DNA of 64,000 nt from assembly GCF_910592395.1 (NCBI RefSeq), contig NC_088309.1, forward strand, positions 9,240,501 through 9,304,500, read 5' to 3'. This DNA is from Lineus longissimus. Its lineage: Eukaryota > Nemertea > Pilidiophora > Heteronemertea > Lineidae. A program made the translations under genes and the position numbers. The notes beneath the pieces were generated by a model. It was not told where the DNA came from, did no database searches, and saw only the letters and a list, made by a program, of their open reading frames with translations. Below, piece by piece: positions 37,099 to 49,060 of this stretch (positions are counted from its first letter, which is position 1; every line of letters starts with the position of its first letter).

Positions 37099-40000
37099 AA
37101 TTCTTCCTCAAAAGCGAAGAAAGGCGCCCGCTTCTTCCTATGAATGAAAGAAATCACGCCAATTCTTCCTCAAAAGCGAAGAAAGGCGCTCGCTTCTTCC
37201 TATGAATGAAAGAAATCATGCCAATTCTTCCTCAAAAGCAAAGAAAGGCGCTCGCTTCTTCCTATGAATGAAAGAAATCATGCCAATTCTTCCTCAAAAG
37301 CAAAGAAAGGCGCTCGCTTCTTCCTGTGAATGAAAGAAATCATGCCAATTCTTCCTCAAAAGCAAAGAAAGGCGCTCGCTTCTTCCTATGAATGAAAGAA
37401 ATCATGCCAATTCTTCCTCAAAAGCAAAGAAAGGCACTCGCTTCTTCCTATGAATGAAAGAAATCATGCCAATTCTTCCTCAAAAGCAAAGAAAGGCGCT
37501 CGCTTCTTCCTATGAATGAAAGAAATCATGCCAATTCTTCCTCAAAAGCAAAGAAAGGCGCTCGCTTCTTCCTATGAATGAAAGAAATCATGCCAATTCT
37601 TCCTCAAAAGCAAAGAAAGGCGCTCGCTTCTTCCTATGAATGAAAGAAATCATGCCAATTCTTCCTCAAAAGCAAAGAGGCGCTCGCTTCTTCCTATGAA
37701 TGAAAGAAATCATGCCAATTCTTCCTCAAAAGCAAAGAAAGGCGCTCGCTTCTTCCTATGAATGAAAGAAATCATGCCAATTCTTCCTCAAAAGCAAAGA
37801 AAGGCGCTCGCTTCTTCCTATGAATGAAAGAAATCATGCCAATTCTTCCTCAAAAGCAAAGAAAGGCGCTCGCTTCTTCCTATGAATGAAAGAAATCATG
37901 CCAATTCTTCCTCAAAAGCAAAGAAAGGCGCTCGCTTCTTAATCCTATGAATGAAAGAAATCATGCCAATTCTTCCTCAAAAGCAAAGAAAGGCGCTCGC
38001 TTCTTCCTATGAATGAAAGAAATCATGCCAATTCTTCCTCAAAAGGAAAGAAAGGCGCTCGCTTCTTAATCCTATGAATGAAAGAAATCATGCCAATTCT
38101 TCCTCAAAAGCAAAGAAAGGCGCTCGCTTCTTCCTATGAATGAAAGAAATCATGCCAATTCTTCCTCAAAAGCAAAGAAAGGCGCTCGCTTCTTCCTATG
38201 AATGAAAGAAATCATACCAATTCTTCCTCAAAAGCAAAGAAAGGCGCTCGCTTCTTCCTATGAATGAAAGAAATCATGCCAATTCTTCCTCAAAAGCAAA
38301 GAAAGGCGCTCGCTTCTTCCTATGAATGAAAGAAATCATACCAATTCTTCCTCAAAAGCAAAGAAAGGCGCTCGCTTCTTCCTATGAATGAAAGAAATCA
38401 TGCCAATTCTTCCTCAAAAGCAAAGAAAGGCGCTCGCTTCTTCCTGTGAATGAAAGAAATCATGCCAATTCTTCCTCAAAAGCAAAGAAAGGCGCTCGCT
38501 TCTTCCTGTGAATGAAAGAAATCATGCCAATTCTTCCTCAAAAGCAAAGAAAGGCGCTCGCTTCTTCCCATGAATGAAAGAAATCATGCCAATTCTTCCT
38601 CAAAAGCAAAGAAAGGCGCTCGCTTCTTCCTATGAATGAAAGAAATCATGCCAATTCTTCCTCAAAAGCAAAGAAAGGCGCTCGCTTCTTCCTATGAATG
38701 AAAGAAATCATGCCAATTCTTCCTCAAAAGCAAAGAAAGGCGCTCGCTTCTTCCTATGAATGAAAGAAATCATGCCAATTCTTCCTCAAAAGCAAAGAGG
38801 CGCTCGCTTCTTCCTATGAATGAAAGAAATCATGCCAATTCTTCCTCAAAAGCAAAGAAAGGCGCTCGCTTCTTCCTATGAATGAAAGAAATCATGCCAA
38901 TTCTTCCTCAAAAGCAAAGAAAGGCGCTCGCTTCTTAATCCTATGAATGAAAGAAATCATGCCAATTCTTCCTCAAAAGCAAAGAAAGGCACTCGCTTCT
39001 TCCTATGAATGAAAGAAATCATGCCAATTCTTCCTCAAAAGCAAAGAAAGGCGCTCGCTTCTTCCTATGAATGAAAGAAATCATGCCAATTCTTCCTCAA
39101 AAGCAAAGAAAGGCGCTCGCTTCTTCCTATGAATGAAAGAAATCATGCCAATTATTCCTCAAAAGCAAAGAGGCGCTCGCTTCTTCCTATGAATGAAAGA
39201 AATCATGCCAATTCTTCCTCAAAAGCAAAGAAAGGCGCTCGCTTCTTCCTATGAATGAAAGAAATCATGCCAATTCTTCCTCAAAAGCAAAGAAAGGCGC
39301 TCGCTTCTTCCTATGAATGAAAGAAATCATGCCAATTCTTCCTCAAAAGCAAAGAAAGGCGCTCGCTTCTTCCTATGAATGAAAGAAATCATGCCAATTC
39401 TTCCTCAAAAGCAAAGAAAGGCGCTCGCTTCTTCCTATGAATGAAAGAAATCATGCCAATTCTTCCTCAAAAGCGAAGAAAGGCGCCCGCTTCTTCCTAT
39501 GAATGAAAGAAATCATGCCAATTCTTCCTCAAAAGCGAAGAAAGGCGCCCGCTTCTTCCTATGAATGAAAGAAATCATGCCAATTCTTCCTCAAAAGCGA
39601 AGAAAGGCGCCCGCTTCTTCCTATGAATGAAAGAAATCATGCCAATTCTTCCTCAAAAGCGAAGAAAGGCGCCCGCTTCTTCCTATGAATGAAAGAAATC
39701 ATGCCAATTCTTCCTCAAAAGCAAAGAAAGGCGCTTGCTTCTTCCTATGAATGAAAGAAATCATGCCAATTCTTCCTCAAAAGCAAAGAAAGGCGCTCGC
39801 TTCTTCCTATGAATGAAAGAAATCATGCCAATTCTTCCTCAAAAGCAAAGAAAGGCGCTCGCTTCTTCCTATGAATGAAAGAAATCATGCCAATACTTCC
39901 TCAAAAGCAAAGAAAGGCGCTCGCTTCTTCCTATGAATGAAAGAAATCATGCCAATTCTTCCTCAAAAGCAAAGAAAGGCGCTCGCTTCTTCCTATTAAT

Positions 40001-43000
40001 GAAAGAAATCATGCCAATTCTTCCTCAAAAGCAAAGAAAGGCGCTCGCTTCTTCCTATGAATGAAAGAAATCATGCCAATTCTTCCTCAAAAGCAAAGAA
40101 ATGCACTCGCTTCTTCCTCAAAAGCGAAGAAAGGCGCTCGCTTCTTCCTATGAAAGAAAGAAATCATGCCAATTCATCCTCAAAAGCGAAGAAAGGCGCC
40201 CGCTTCTTCCTATGAAAGAAAGAAATCATGCCAATTCTTCCTCAAAAGCAAAGAAAGGCGCTCGCTTCTTCCTTTAAATGGAAGAAATCATGCCAATTCT
40301 TCCTCAAAGGCAAAGAAAGGCGCTCGCTTCTTCCTATGAATGAAAGAAATCATGCCAATTCTTCCTCAAAGGCAAAGAAAGGCGCTCGCTTCTTCCTATG
40401 AATGAAAGAAATCATGCCAATTCTTCCTCAAAGGCAAAGAAAGGTGCTCGCTTCTTCCTATGAATGAAAGAAATCATGCCAATTCTTCCTCAAAAGCAAA
40501 GAAAGGCGCTCGCTTCTTCCTATGAATGAAAGAAATCATGCCAATTCTTCCTCAAAAGCAAAGAAAGGCGCTCGCTTCTTCCTATGAATGAAAGAAATCA
40601 TGCCAATTCTTCCTCAAAAGCATAGAAAGGCGCTCGCTTCTTCCTATGAATGAAAGAAATCATGCCAATTCTTCCTCAAAAGCAAAGAAAGGCGCTCGCT
40701 TCTTCCTATGAATGAAAGAAATATGCCAATTCTTCCTCAAAAGCAAAGAAAGGCGCTCGCTTCTTCTTATGAATGAAAGAAATCATGCCAATTCTTCCTC
40801 AAAAGCAAAGAAAGGCGCTCGCTTCTTCCTATGAATGAAAGAAATCATGCCAATTCTTCCTCAAAAGCAAAGAAAGGCGCTCGCTTCTTCCTTTGAATGA
40901 AAGAAATCATGCCAATTCTTCCTCAAAAGCAAAGAAAGGCGCTCGCTTCTTCCTATGAATGAAGGAAATCATGCCAATTCTTCCTCAAAAGCAAAGAAAG
41001 GCGCTCGCTTCTTAATCCTATGAATGAAAGAAATCATGCCAATTCTTCCTCAAAAGCAAAGAAAGGCGCTCGCTTCTTCCTATGAATGAAAGAAATCATG
41101 CCAATTCTTCCTCAAAAGCAAAGAAAGGCGCTCGCTTCTTCCTTTGAATGAAAGAAATCATGCCAATTCTTCCTCAAAGGCAAAGAAAGGCGCTCGCTTC
41201 TTCCTATGAATGAAAGAAATCATGCCAATTCTTCCTCAAAGGCAAAGAAAGGCGCTCGCTTCTTCCTTTGAATGAAAGAAATCATGCCAATTCTTCCTCA
41301 AAAGCAAAGAAAGGCGCTCGCTTCTTCCTATGAATGAAAGAAATCATGCCAATTCTTCCTCAAAAGCAAAGAAAGGCGCTCGCTTCTTCCTATGAATGAA
41401 AGAAATCATGCCAATTCTTCCTCAAAATCGAAGAAAGGCGCCCGCTTCTTCCTATGAAAGAAAGAAATCATGCCAATTCTTCCTCAAAAGCGAAGAAAGG
41501 CGCCCGCTTCTTCCTATGAAAGAAAGAAATCATGCCAATTCTTCCTCAAAAGCGAAGAAAGGCGCCCGCTTCTTCCTATGAAAGAAAGAAATCATGCCAA
41601 TTCTTCCTCAAAAGCAAAGAAAGGCGCCCGCTTCTTCCTATGAATGAAAGAAAACATACCAATTCTTCCTCAAAAGCGAAGAAAGGCGCCCGCTTCTTCC
41701 TATGAATGAAAGAAATAATGCCAATTCTTCTTCCTCAAAAGCGAAGAAAGGCGCCCGCTTCTTCCTATGAATGAAAGAAATCATGCCAATTCTTCTTCCT
41801 CAAAAGCGAAGAAAGGCGCCCGCTTCTTCCTATGAATGAAAGAAATCATGCCAATTCTTCCTCAAAAGCGAAGAAAGGCGCCCGCTTCTTCCTATGAATG
41901 AAAGAAATCATGCCAATTCTTCTTCCTCAAAAGCGAAGAAAGGCGCCCGCTTCTTCCTATGAATGAAAGAAATCATGCCAATTCTTCCTCAAAAGCGAAG
42001 AAAGGCGCCCGCTTCTACCTATGAATGAAAGAAATCATGCCAATTCTTCCTCAAAAGCGAAGAAAGGCGCCCGCTTCTTCCTATGAATGAAAGAAATCAT
42101 GCCAATTCTTCCTCAAAAGCGAAGAAAGGCGCCCGCTTCTTCCTATGAATGAAAGAAATCATGCCAATTCTTCCTCAAAAGCGAAGAAAGGCGCCCGCTT
42201 CTTCCTATGAATGAAAGAAATCATGCCAATTCTTCGTCAAAAGCAAAGAAAGGCGCTCGCTTCTTCCTATTAATGAAAGAAATCATGCCAATTCTTCCTC
42301 AAAAGCAAAGAAAGGCGCTCGCTTCTTCCTATGAATGAAAGAAATCATGCCAATTCTTCCTCAAAAGCAAAGAAGGGCACTCGCTTCTTCCTCAAAAGCG
42401 AAGAAAGGCGCTCGCTTCTTCCTATGAAAGAAAGAAATCATGCCAATTCTTCTTCCTCAAAAGCGAAGAAAAGCGCCCGCTTCTACCTATGAATGAAAGA
42501 AATCATGCCAATTCTTCTGCCTCAAAAGCGAAGAAAGGCGCCCGCTTCTTCCTATGAATGAAAGAAATCATGCCAATTCTTCCTCAAAAGCGAAGAAAGG
42601 CGCCCGCTTCTACCTATGAATGAAAGAAATCATGCCAATTCTTCCTCAAAAGCGAAGAAAGGCGCCCGCTTCTTCCTATGAATGAAAGAAATCATGCCAA
42701 TTCTTCCTCAAAAGCGAAGAAAGGCGCCCGCTTCTTCCTATGAATGAAAGAAATCATGCCAATTCTTCCTCAAAAGCGAAGAAAGGCGCCCGCTTCTTCC
42801 TATGAATGAAAGAAATCATGCCAATTCTTCCTCAAAAGCAAAGAAAGGCGCCCGCTTCTTCCTATGAATGAAAAAAAAAATCATGCCAATTCTTCCTCAA
42901 AAGCGAAGAAAGGCGCCCGCTTCTTCCTATGAATGAAAGAAATCATGCCAATTCTTCCTCAAAAGCGAAGAAAGGCGCCCGCTTCTTCCTATGAATGAAA

Positions 43001-44189
43001 GAAATCATGCCAATTCTTCCTCAAAAGCGAAGAAAGGCGCCCGCTTCTTCCTATGAATGAAAGAAATCATGCCAATTCTTCCTCAAAAGCAAAGAAAGGC
43101 GCCCGCTTCTTCCTATGAATGAAAAAAAAAATCATGCCAATTCTTCCTCAAAAGCAAAGAAAGGCGCCCGCTTCTTCCTATGAATGAAAGAAATCATGCC
43201 AATTCTTCCTCAAAAGCAAAGAAAGGCGCCCGCTTCTTCCTATGAATGAAAGAAATCATGCCAATTCTTCCTCAAAAGCAAAGAAAGGCGCCCGCTTCTT
43301 CCTATGAATGAAAGAAATCATGCCAATTCTTCCTCAAAAGCAAAGAAAGGCGCTCTCTTCTTCCTATGAATGAAAGAAATCATGCCAATTCTTCCTCAAA
43401 AGCAAAGAAAGGCGCTCGCTTCTTCCTATGAATGAAAGAAATCATGCCAATTCTTCCTCAAAAGCAAAGAAAGGTGCTCGCTTCTTCCTATGAATGAAAG
43501 AAATCATGCCAATTCTTCCTCAAAAGCAAAGAAAGGCGCTCGCTTCTTCCTATGAATGGAAGAAATCATGCCAATTCTTCCTCAAAAGCAAAGAAAGGCG
43601 CTCGCTTCTTCCTATGAATGGAAAAAATCATGCCAATTCTTCCTCAAAAGCAAAGAAAGGCGCTCGCTTCTTCCTATGAATGGAAGAAATCATGCCAATT
43701 CTTCCTCAAAAGCAAAGAAAGGCGCTCGCTTCTTCCTTTGAATGGAAGAAATCATGCCAATTCTTCCTCAAAAGCGAAGAAAGGCGCCCGCTTCTTCCTA
43801 TGAATGAAAGAAATCACGCCAATTCTTCCTCAAAAGCGAAGAAAGGCGCCCGCTTCTTCCTATGAATGAAAGAAATCATGCCAATTCTTCCTCAAAAGCG
43901 AAGAAAGGCACTCGCCTCTTCCTATGAATGAAAGAAATCATGCCAATTCTTCCTCGAAAGCAAAGAAAGGCACTCGCCTCTTCCTATGAATGAAAGAAAT
44001 CATGCCAATTCTTCCTCAATAGCAAAGAAAGGCACTCGCCTCTTCCTATGAATGAAAGAAATCATGCCAATTCTTCCTCAAAAGCAAAGAAAGGCACTCG
44101 CCTCTTCCTATGAATGAAAGAAATCATGCCAATTCTTCCTCAAAAGCAAAGAAAGGCACTCGCTTCTTCCTAACAAAATGAAATGGCCA

Positions 44190-45308
44190 GGGCCATTGTG
44201 CTCACCTCATGTGGAGGAAAGATGGATAAAGAGCATGGTATTGTGTCATGTAGTGTTAGGTTTGATGTAGGTCCAAGCAATTACAATTTCCCCAAAATGG
44301 CCAATTTACAGTACATTCGACCTCTGTGACCTTGAAAAGTAGGTCAAATCAAAGAAGACCCGGGTGACACATTGAATGGTTGTTAGAATTAGATGTACCT
44401 ATGATATAAAATTGGTGCCAATCGGGCAAGTCATTACTGGGAATAATGGCATTTTGAAGAATTTAGGATTTGGCCCCCTCCCTGGAGGCCAAACGGCAAA
44501 TCAGATCGCACCAAACTTCGGTACCTGAGATCACCTGACCAAGGGGTACATGTGTACTTAATTTGTGATCAATAGTCATTGCAGTTAAGAAACGTGCCAT
44601 AGTTACGGCCTGACAGCGAATTTACGCCATTTGACCTTTGTGACCTTGACAAGAAGGTCAAATTAAAAACATGTGTGACATATACTGTATGGTGGTTAGA
44701 TGTACCCATGATATCAAATTGGTGGCAATCGGGCAAGAAGTTAAGGAATAATCACATTTTTAAGGTTTTTGGATTTTGCCCCCTGGTGGTCAAGTGGTGA
44801 ATCATATTGGACCAAACTTCGGTCCCTGAGATCACCTGACTAAGGGGTAAATGTGTACCAAATTTGGTATCAATAGTCATTGCAGTTTAGAAACGTGCCA
44901 TCGTTACATCCTAACGGCCAATTTACACCATTTGACCTCTGTGACCTTGAAAAGGAGGTCAAATCAAAAACCCGGAGGATATATGATGCACCTTTGCTAG
45001 AAGTACCTACCATATTTTTTTCAAAATTTCCCGACTACTATTAAGGGAGATATTGCATATTTTCACTTTTAACGTTTGGCCCCCTGGTGGCCAAACCATG
45101 AAACAAATCGGATTGAAACTTAGTCTCCAAGGTGTCATTACATAAGGGTACATGTGTACAAAGTTTCAACTCAATAGCTCTAACAGTTACGAAACGTGCC
45201 CTGCTAACGGACGACGGACGACGACGGACGACGACGACGACGACGACGACGACGGACGACGGACGCCACGGTATGGGATAAGCTCACCTCTGCTAAGAGG
45301 TGAGCTAA
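44190..45308. mobile_element. Non-autonomous element of three ~300-bp tandem units
   Basis: Starts with GGGCCATTGTGCTCACCTC and ends with the inverted end sequence in an AGCTCACCTCTGC...GAGGTGAGCT hairpin (45281-45306). It contains three related units; shared blocks recur at 44327, 44641 and 44942 (TGACCTTGA) and near 44587, 44888 and 45187 (AAACGTGCC). An ACG-rich stretch lies at 45205-45266. No coding capacity. ACG-rich elements with such ends are common in marine invertebrate genomes. It abuts the right edge of the satellite with almost no gap. Confidence 0.7.
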
Positions 45309-45972
45309 AAACAACATACTAAATGATCAAATTCATAATAAACAGTAATATTTATATATTTTGATGGTAGTTTACTGATAAAAGGACAATTGAAGAACGT
45401 TATCCATCAACTGGTTCTTGTTGTCATTATTTGAGTTACTTGGAAAGGGGATGTTTGCTGCCCAAAATGACGCCGCGATATGCATTATGGCCAGAGACCT
45501 CTATTAAAACCTGTGTACATTACGTGTACATTGTTGTGCATAAGTTTTGGTAAAAAAAGTACACATTGGACCAATCAATCTGCACAAAATTTTATATGTG
45601 TCAAGAAGAACCCTTTGCCAATAGCGTAATAAAGTTTAAAATCATTCCAATACCGATTGCCTGAGAAAAAGAGATTTCCGTACACCATATCCATCAAAAC
45701 GTCACTGGCGCATTGATATGGCCCTGTCAAAGTACAAGTTCTAAACTGACCAGTGAGACCACATTTTTCATCGAGGTCATGTTGCCCATTTGGCTGTTAA
45801 CTTGAGCACTCTCGGTCAGGTGGTCTCACTCGAGGATAAAAGTTCATGACTTGGCCACCAGGGTGCGGGTTCGGAGACATGAAATATGATTTTTTTTTCC
45901 CTCCTGGTTGGACAGTTATGAAGTTTATTTCATGAGAAGATATAATATCAACCAGGACTATGTGATGCTCAC
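45309..45972. other. Intergenic; nothing recognised
   Basis: AT-rich sequence without a convincing frame, repeat or splice-bounded exon. Confidence 0.4.
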
Positions 45973-46843
45973 CCCGCAGATTGCAACATCGTCTTTTGTG
46001 TCCCTTGTTCTTGTGTCCCTTGTCCTTGTGTCCCTTGTCCTTGTGTCCCTTGTCCTTGTGTCCCTTGTCCTTGTGTCCCTTGTCCTTGTGTCCCTTGTCC
46101 TTGTGTCCCTTGTCCTTGTGTCCAGGCCCTGGACCTTGTGGCCCTTGTACAATGTTGGCTCGGGCTGCCTAAAAATAATCAAATTTTTGGTTAAGGGGTT
46201 TATCTTTTTTCTGAGCATTTCTACAGCATGCTACTTTCACACTGGATCCAATTAAAAACTGTTTTCCAGAGAGCACTCTCCGGAATACGAATTGGCTACA
46301 CCACATTTGGTCTAATCAGCATGCAATTTGATTTGAAAAGTGCAACTCTTACTGCGTATTGTAGTAACGTACCTTTCGCGTATGAATGTATTGTCCCTGC
46401 CCTTTGTGGTAATTAGAAGATAATCAAGACAGGAACAAGCTAGTGACCTGCAAGCCCCCTGCCAATGAATAGACTGTTTTAATACGTATTAATCCCAACA
46501 CTACACGTTTCAATGAGAATCAGTTAATGCGAATTCAATAAAGCACATTCAATTGTATTCTGGAACCAAATTGGTTGAAGCGGTTTTAAATCTGTATGAA
46601 CAGAATTGAGTGTGGCACCCCAATATGTCTAAAAATTGAAATCGCACGTCAGATTGATACTTTTTAACATCATTTTAACATCTTTGTCATGTTTCTTTTA
46701 ATCCAGACGTAACTGACGACTAAGTGATGCTTACCCTGTATGGCTCCAACATTGGCAGCAATATATTCTTCAGGTCCATCCAGTGTCTTCTCGGCTCTCG
46801 AGCTGGAGGCCGGCTCTACTTCTTCATCGCCGTCTTGTCGATT
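45973..46843 (-). CDS. Two doubtful exons of an unknown minus-strand gene
   Basis: On minus, 46843-46735 is open and protein-like (DEEVEPASSSRAEKTLDGPE, then EYIAANVGAIQG) and ends at a good donor, G|GTAAGC. Further on, 46168-45973 follows a good acceptor (ATTATTTTTAG) and ends at G|GTGAGC. The second exon includes a 15-bp minisatellite open in all three frames, for example as GHKDK or TQGQG repeats. The two donor regions look alike (AGCATCAC then TAGTC), suggesting a duplicated exon. No start codon, stop or homologue was identified, so this may be chance. Confidence 0.25.
45996..46124. repeat. 15-bp minisatellite (TGTCCCTTGTCCTTG), about 8.5 copies
   Basis: Near-perfect head-to-tail 15-bp units. 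Since 15 is a multiple of three and the unit lacks stops, all frames stay open through it. Confidence 0.95.
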
Positions 46844-48296
46844 TCAGCGGGTATATATGTTAGCTTTGTGAGGCACAAGGAGGTTGAGAACACTGTTGTT
46901 ATTCAAAGAGCCCAATGTCTTCGTCGTTTGCACTAAACTGGTTTAGCACAAGTCCCACACGGACACGCCTGACATTTCGTCCGCCGAAATTCCGCAGGTT
47001 AACAACAGGCCTCTAACCCCAGTCATTCCATCCCCCTCAAGATCAGGTAGGGGATCGCTGGCCAGCTATTGCTTACTATTGTTAACAGTCGTAAGACTTA
47101 TCCCGCCAACACTCTAAAACAAGGGGACTAATTGAATGACTAGCGACACGCAACCGTTAATTGCCCCCATCAATCAACCACAATGACTCAAGGGGAACAC
47201 GTACTTTGAACCTAAGTCCATGTCATCACCGTCGAAACTTAGATGAGGACCGCAGAACAAAGTGGCAAGCATGCCTGGGACCCAGCCACCGTGCTTTGGA
47301 CGTGAGTTAGACTCAGTCGCCGGACACGATAACTGAATATACCAAGCGTATAGCTTGAATCGAACCCGATCTATCATCGTCATTGGTCACCTGGCCTGGC
47401 CTGGACAACTGAAAGCTAAATAGGTTAAATAGATGATAAGCAGGAACCAAAAGAATTACAACTATTATAGCTAGATAACTACGATAGCTAGATAACTACG
47501 ATAACTACTCTAACAACTAGAATAACAACAAGATCTACAAAATGAGCAAGACAGTGATCAGACACACTTCCAACTCTCACAACGGTCACCATACTCCACA
47601 GTCCCCCCCCCCCCCCACATGACCTCCCGCACCCTTTTCCTATCCCGTCTCAAACACACACACACACACACACGCACACATCATACTGTGGTTACGACTT
47701 TTGAACATCCACTGGCATGTATTGCTGATGGAGGCGTCACTGTCAATCTATATAACATGTTCAAAACTTCATGTAAATTGTAGCAGTGGCTTTATTTGTG
47801 CATTTTATAAAAATATAGTTTTGAATCCTTGTTCTCTCAGAAAAGTGCACATGAAAAAGTCCTTGTAATTGGGATAAAAGTTGTATGTGATTTGCGATAT
47901 TTTTTTAATTTCAGCATTAGTTCATATACTTCATTGACAAGGCTTGGTCTATGACAAGTGTTTGACTTGCTTATTGGTTTGTTATATCTTTCACGGGTCA
48001 TACTTACAATATTCAACTGTCAGTGTATGGATGGCTTCTATCAGTTTTCAACACGTGATATTGCTTTGAAACCAAAGCACTGAATGCAGGCAAATCTGCC
48101 ATTAGCATTGTCAGTTAATGCTTTAGCTTGCTGGCAGATTGCTGTAACTTAGAGTGACACATTTGGGGATTGACTTTTCACTTGAGGCCTTCAATAGCTT
48201 TGTTTTACTATATTTCACTGTTTGAATATTTTATTCTAATAACGGTTAAAGAAAATTGACAGTGGCAACCCAATCAACAATTTGGGCAAGTTGTTA
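46844..48296. other. Intergenic with simple repeats
   Basis: Contains direct repeats of GCTAGATAACTACGATA near 47471-47505, a C run (47604-47616) and a CA run (47652-47673). No gene is seen; open frames here are short and lack splice context. Confidence 0.4.
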
Positions 48297-48405
48297 CTTG
48301 CTGTATACCCTTCATCTGATCGTCTTGCGGTTCATCCAAAATTCTTCGGTTGCAATTGCGGACAAGGTTTGTGGCATCTGTAATGATAAATTGGAACAAA
48401 TGCAT
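48297..48405 (-). repeat. Duplicated ~100-bp segment, copy A
   Basis: Shares GTTGCAATTGCGGACAAGG and ATCTGTAATGATAAATTGG with 48958-49060, about 650 bases away in the same orientation. On minus both copies look like an exon after the acceptor ATTTATCATTACAG, with a shared LVRNCN reading. It may be a duplicated exon or an old repeat. Confidence 0.6.
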
Positions 48406-48549
48406 AATGCGGCACGATTACAGCAATTCTAGTGTTTTCAGTCATGAAATTACTGCCTAAATATGATGTTGAAATACATCATTTTTAGTCATGAATTACA
48501 TTTCCTTCATGAAATTGTTGGACTTTATTCCTTTTATTTCATACAAGTT

Positions 48550-48708
48550 TGCCATTCTTACGACTAGTTATAACAAGGATTTATGCAATTTTGGGAATTA
48601 GGGATTTGAGATTGGTGTTGGGGAAGGGTTAGGGTTTGGGTTAGTGCTAGGAGGAAGGGTTAGGGTCTGGGTTAGGTTTAGTGAATATGACTGTCGTAAG
48701 AATAGCCA
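48550..48708. mobile_element. Short inverted-repeat element with telomere-like core
   Basis: GCCATTCTTACGACTAG (48550-48566) recurs inverted at about 48690-48707. Between them, 48623-48680 is made of degenerate GGGTTAG/GGGTTTGGG repeats. It looks like a small non-autonomous transposon that carries telomere-like sequence rather than a true chromosome end. Confidence 0.5.
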
Positions 48709-48957
48709 GTAGATTGTATGTAAAATCCAATGGAACCATCATAACAACAGCTGCGGTCTTGTACTTATTTAAACAATGTGAGCTAGTGTATTTCTCAAAA
48801 CTCGTGATCAACCCTTAACTAGCAACCAATGAGATGGCATCACGGCTTCAATTTGAATATGGCCTCCTGATTTAGTGACCCGATTGTACTCTCCAGTTGT
48901 TTTGCGCAAAAGCATGAATTGGAAAGTAAAAATCTAATACTATATTATACATACCGA

Positions 48958-49060
48958 CATGTAACCCTTCACCTTGAAAACCATACCAGCGAGAATCTTT
49001 CGTTGCAATTGCGGACAAGGTATGCGTCATCTGTAATGATAAATTGGCACAAATTCATAG
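48958..49060 (-). repeat. Duplicated ~100-bp segment, copy B
   Basis: Partner of 48297-48405. On minus the frame after the acceptor reads DAYLVRNCNERFSLVWFSR before a TGA, with a possible GTATGG donor inside. Confidence 0.6.

Larger units (their letters stand above)
28364..44172. repeat. Satellite array, 62-bp unit (dimer of 31-bp monomers), ~245 units
   Basis: Head-to-tail units of 62 bp cover about 15.8 kb. Each unit has two related 31-bp halves: one starts TTCTTCCTATGAATGAAAG, the other TTCTTCCTCAAAAGCAAAG. Variants cluster: CACTCGC is common at the left end, GCGCTCGC in the centre, CCCATGAATG at about 34.8-35.8 kb, and GCGCCCGC from about 39.5 to 43.9 kb. Some places carry one extra 31-bp half (near 28945, 29105, 29880, 30184, 32570). 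Because 62 is not a multiple of three and the unit lacks stops in places, it yields open frames of about 61 codons in every frame; these are not genes. Confidence 0.97.

Noticed and set aside
36522-37205. Long open frames of about 200 codons at 36.5-37.2 kb
   Set aside because: They run through the 500-N gap and are artefacts.
28364-44172. Many ~61-codon open frames (MKEIMPILPQKQRKALASSY type) in the satellite
   Set aside because: They come from a 62-bp repeat cycling through all three frames; period and recurrence explain them fully.
28364-44172. CRISPR-like direct repeats
   Set aside because: Units are contiguous with no unique spacers, and the sequence is clearly eukaryotic.
45908-46255. 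Plus-strand VSLVL-repeat frame
   Set aside because: Produced by the 15-bp minisatellite, which is open in every frame; no start or splice support.
47174-47383. 69-codon minus-strand frame
   Set aside because: No splice-site partners, homology or repeat support; likely chance.
48958-49060. SH2-like reading of DAYLVRNCNERFSLV
   Set aside because: Only a few residues resemble an SH2 core, in a short segment with a stop soon after; not enough for a domain call.
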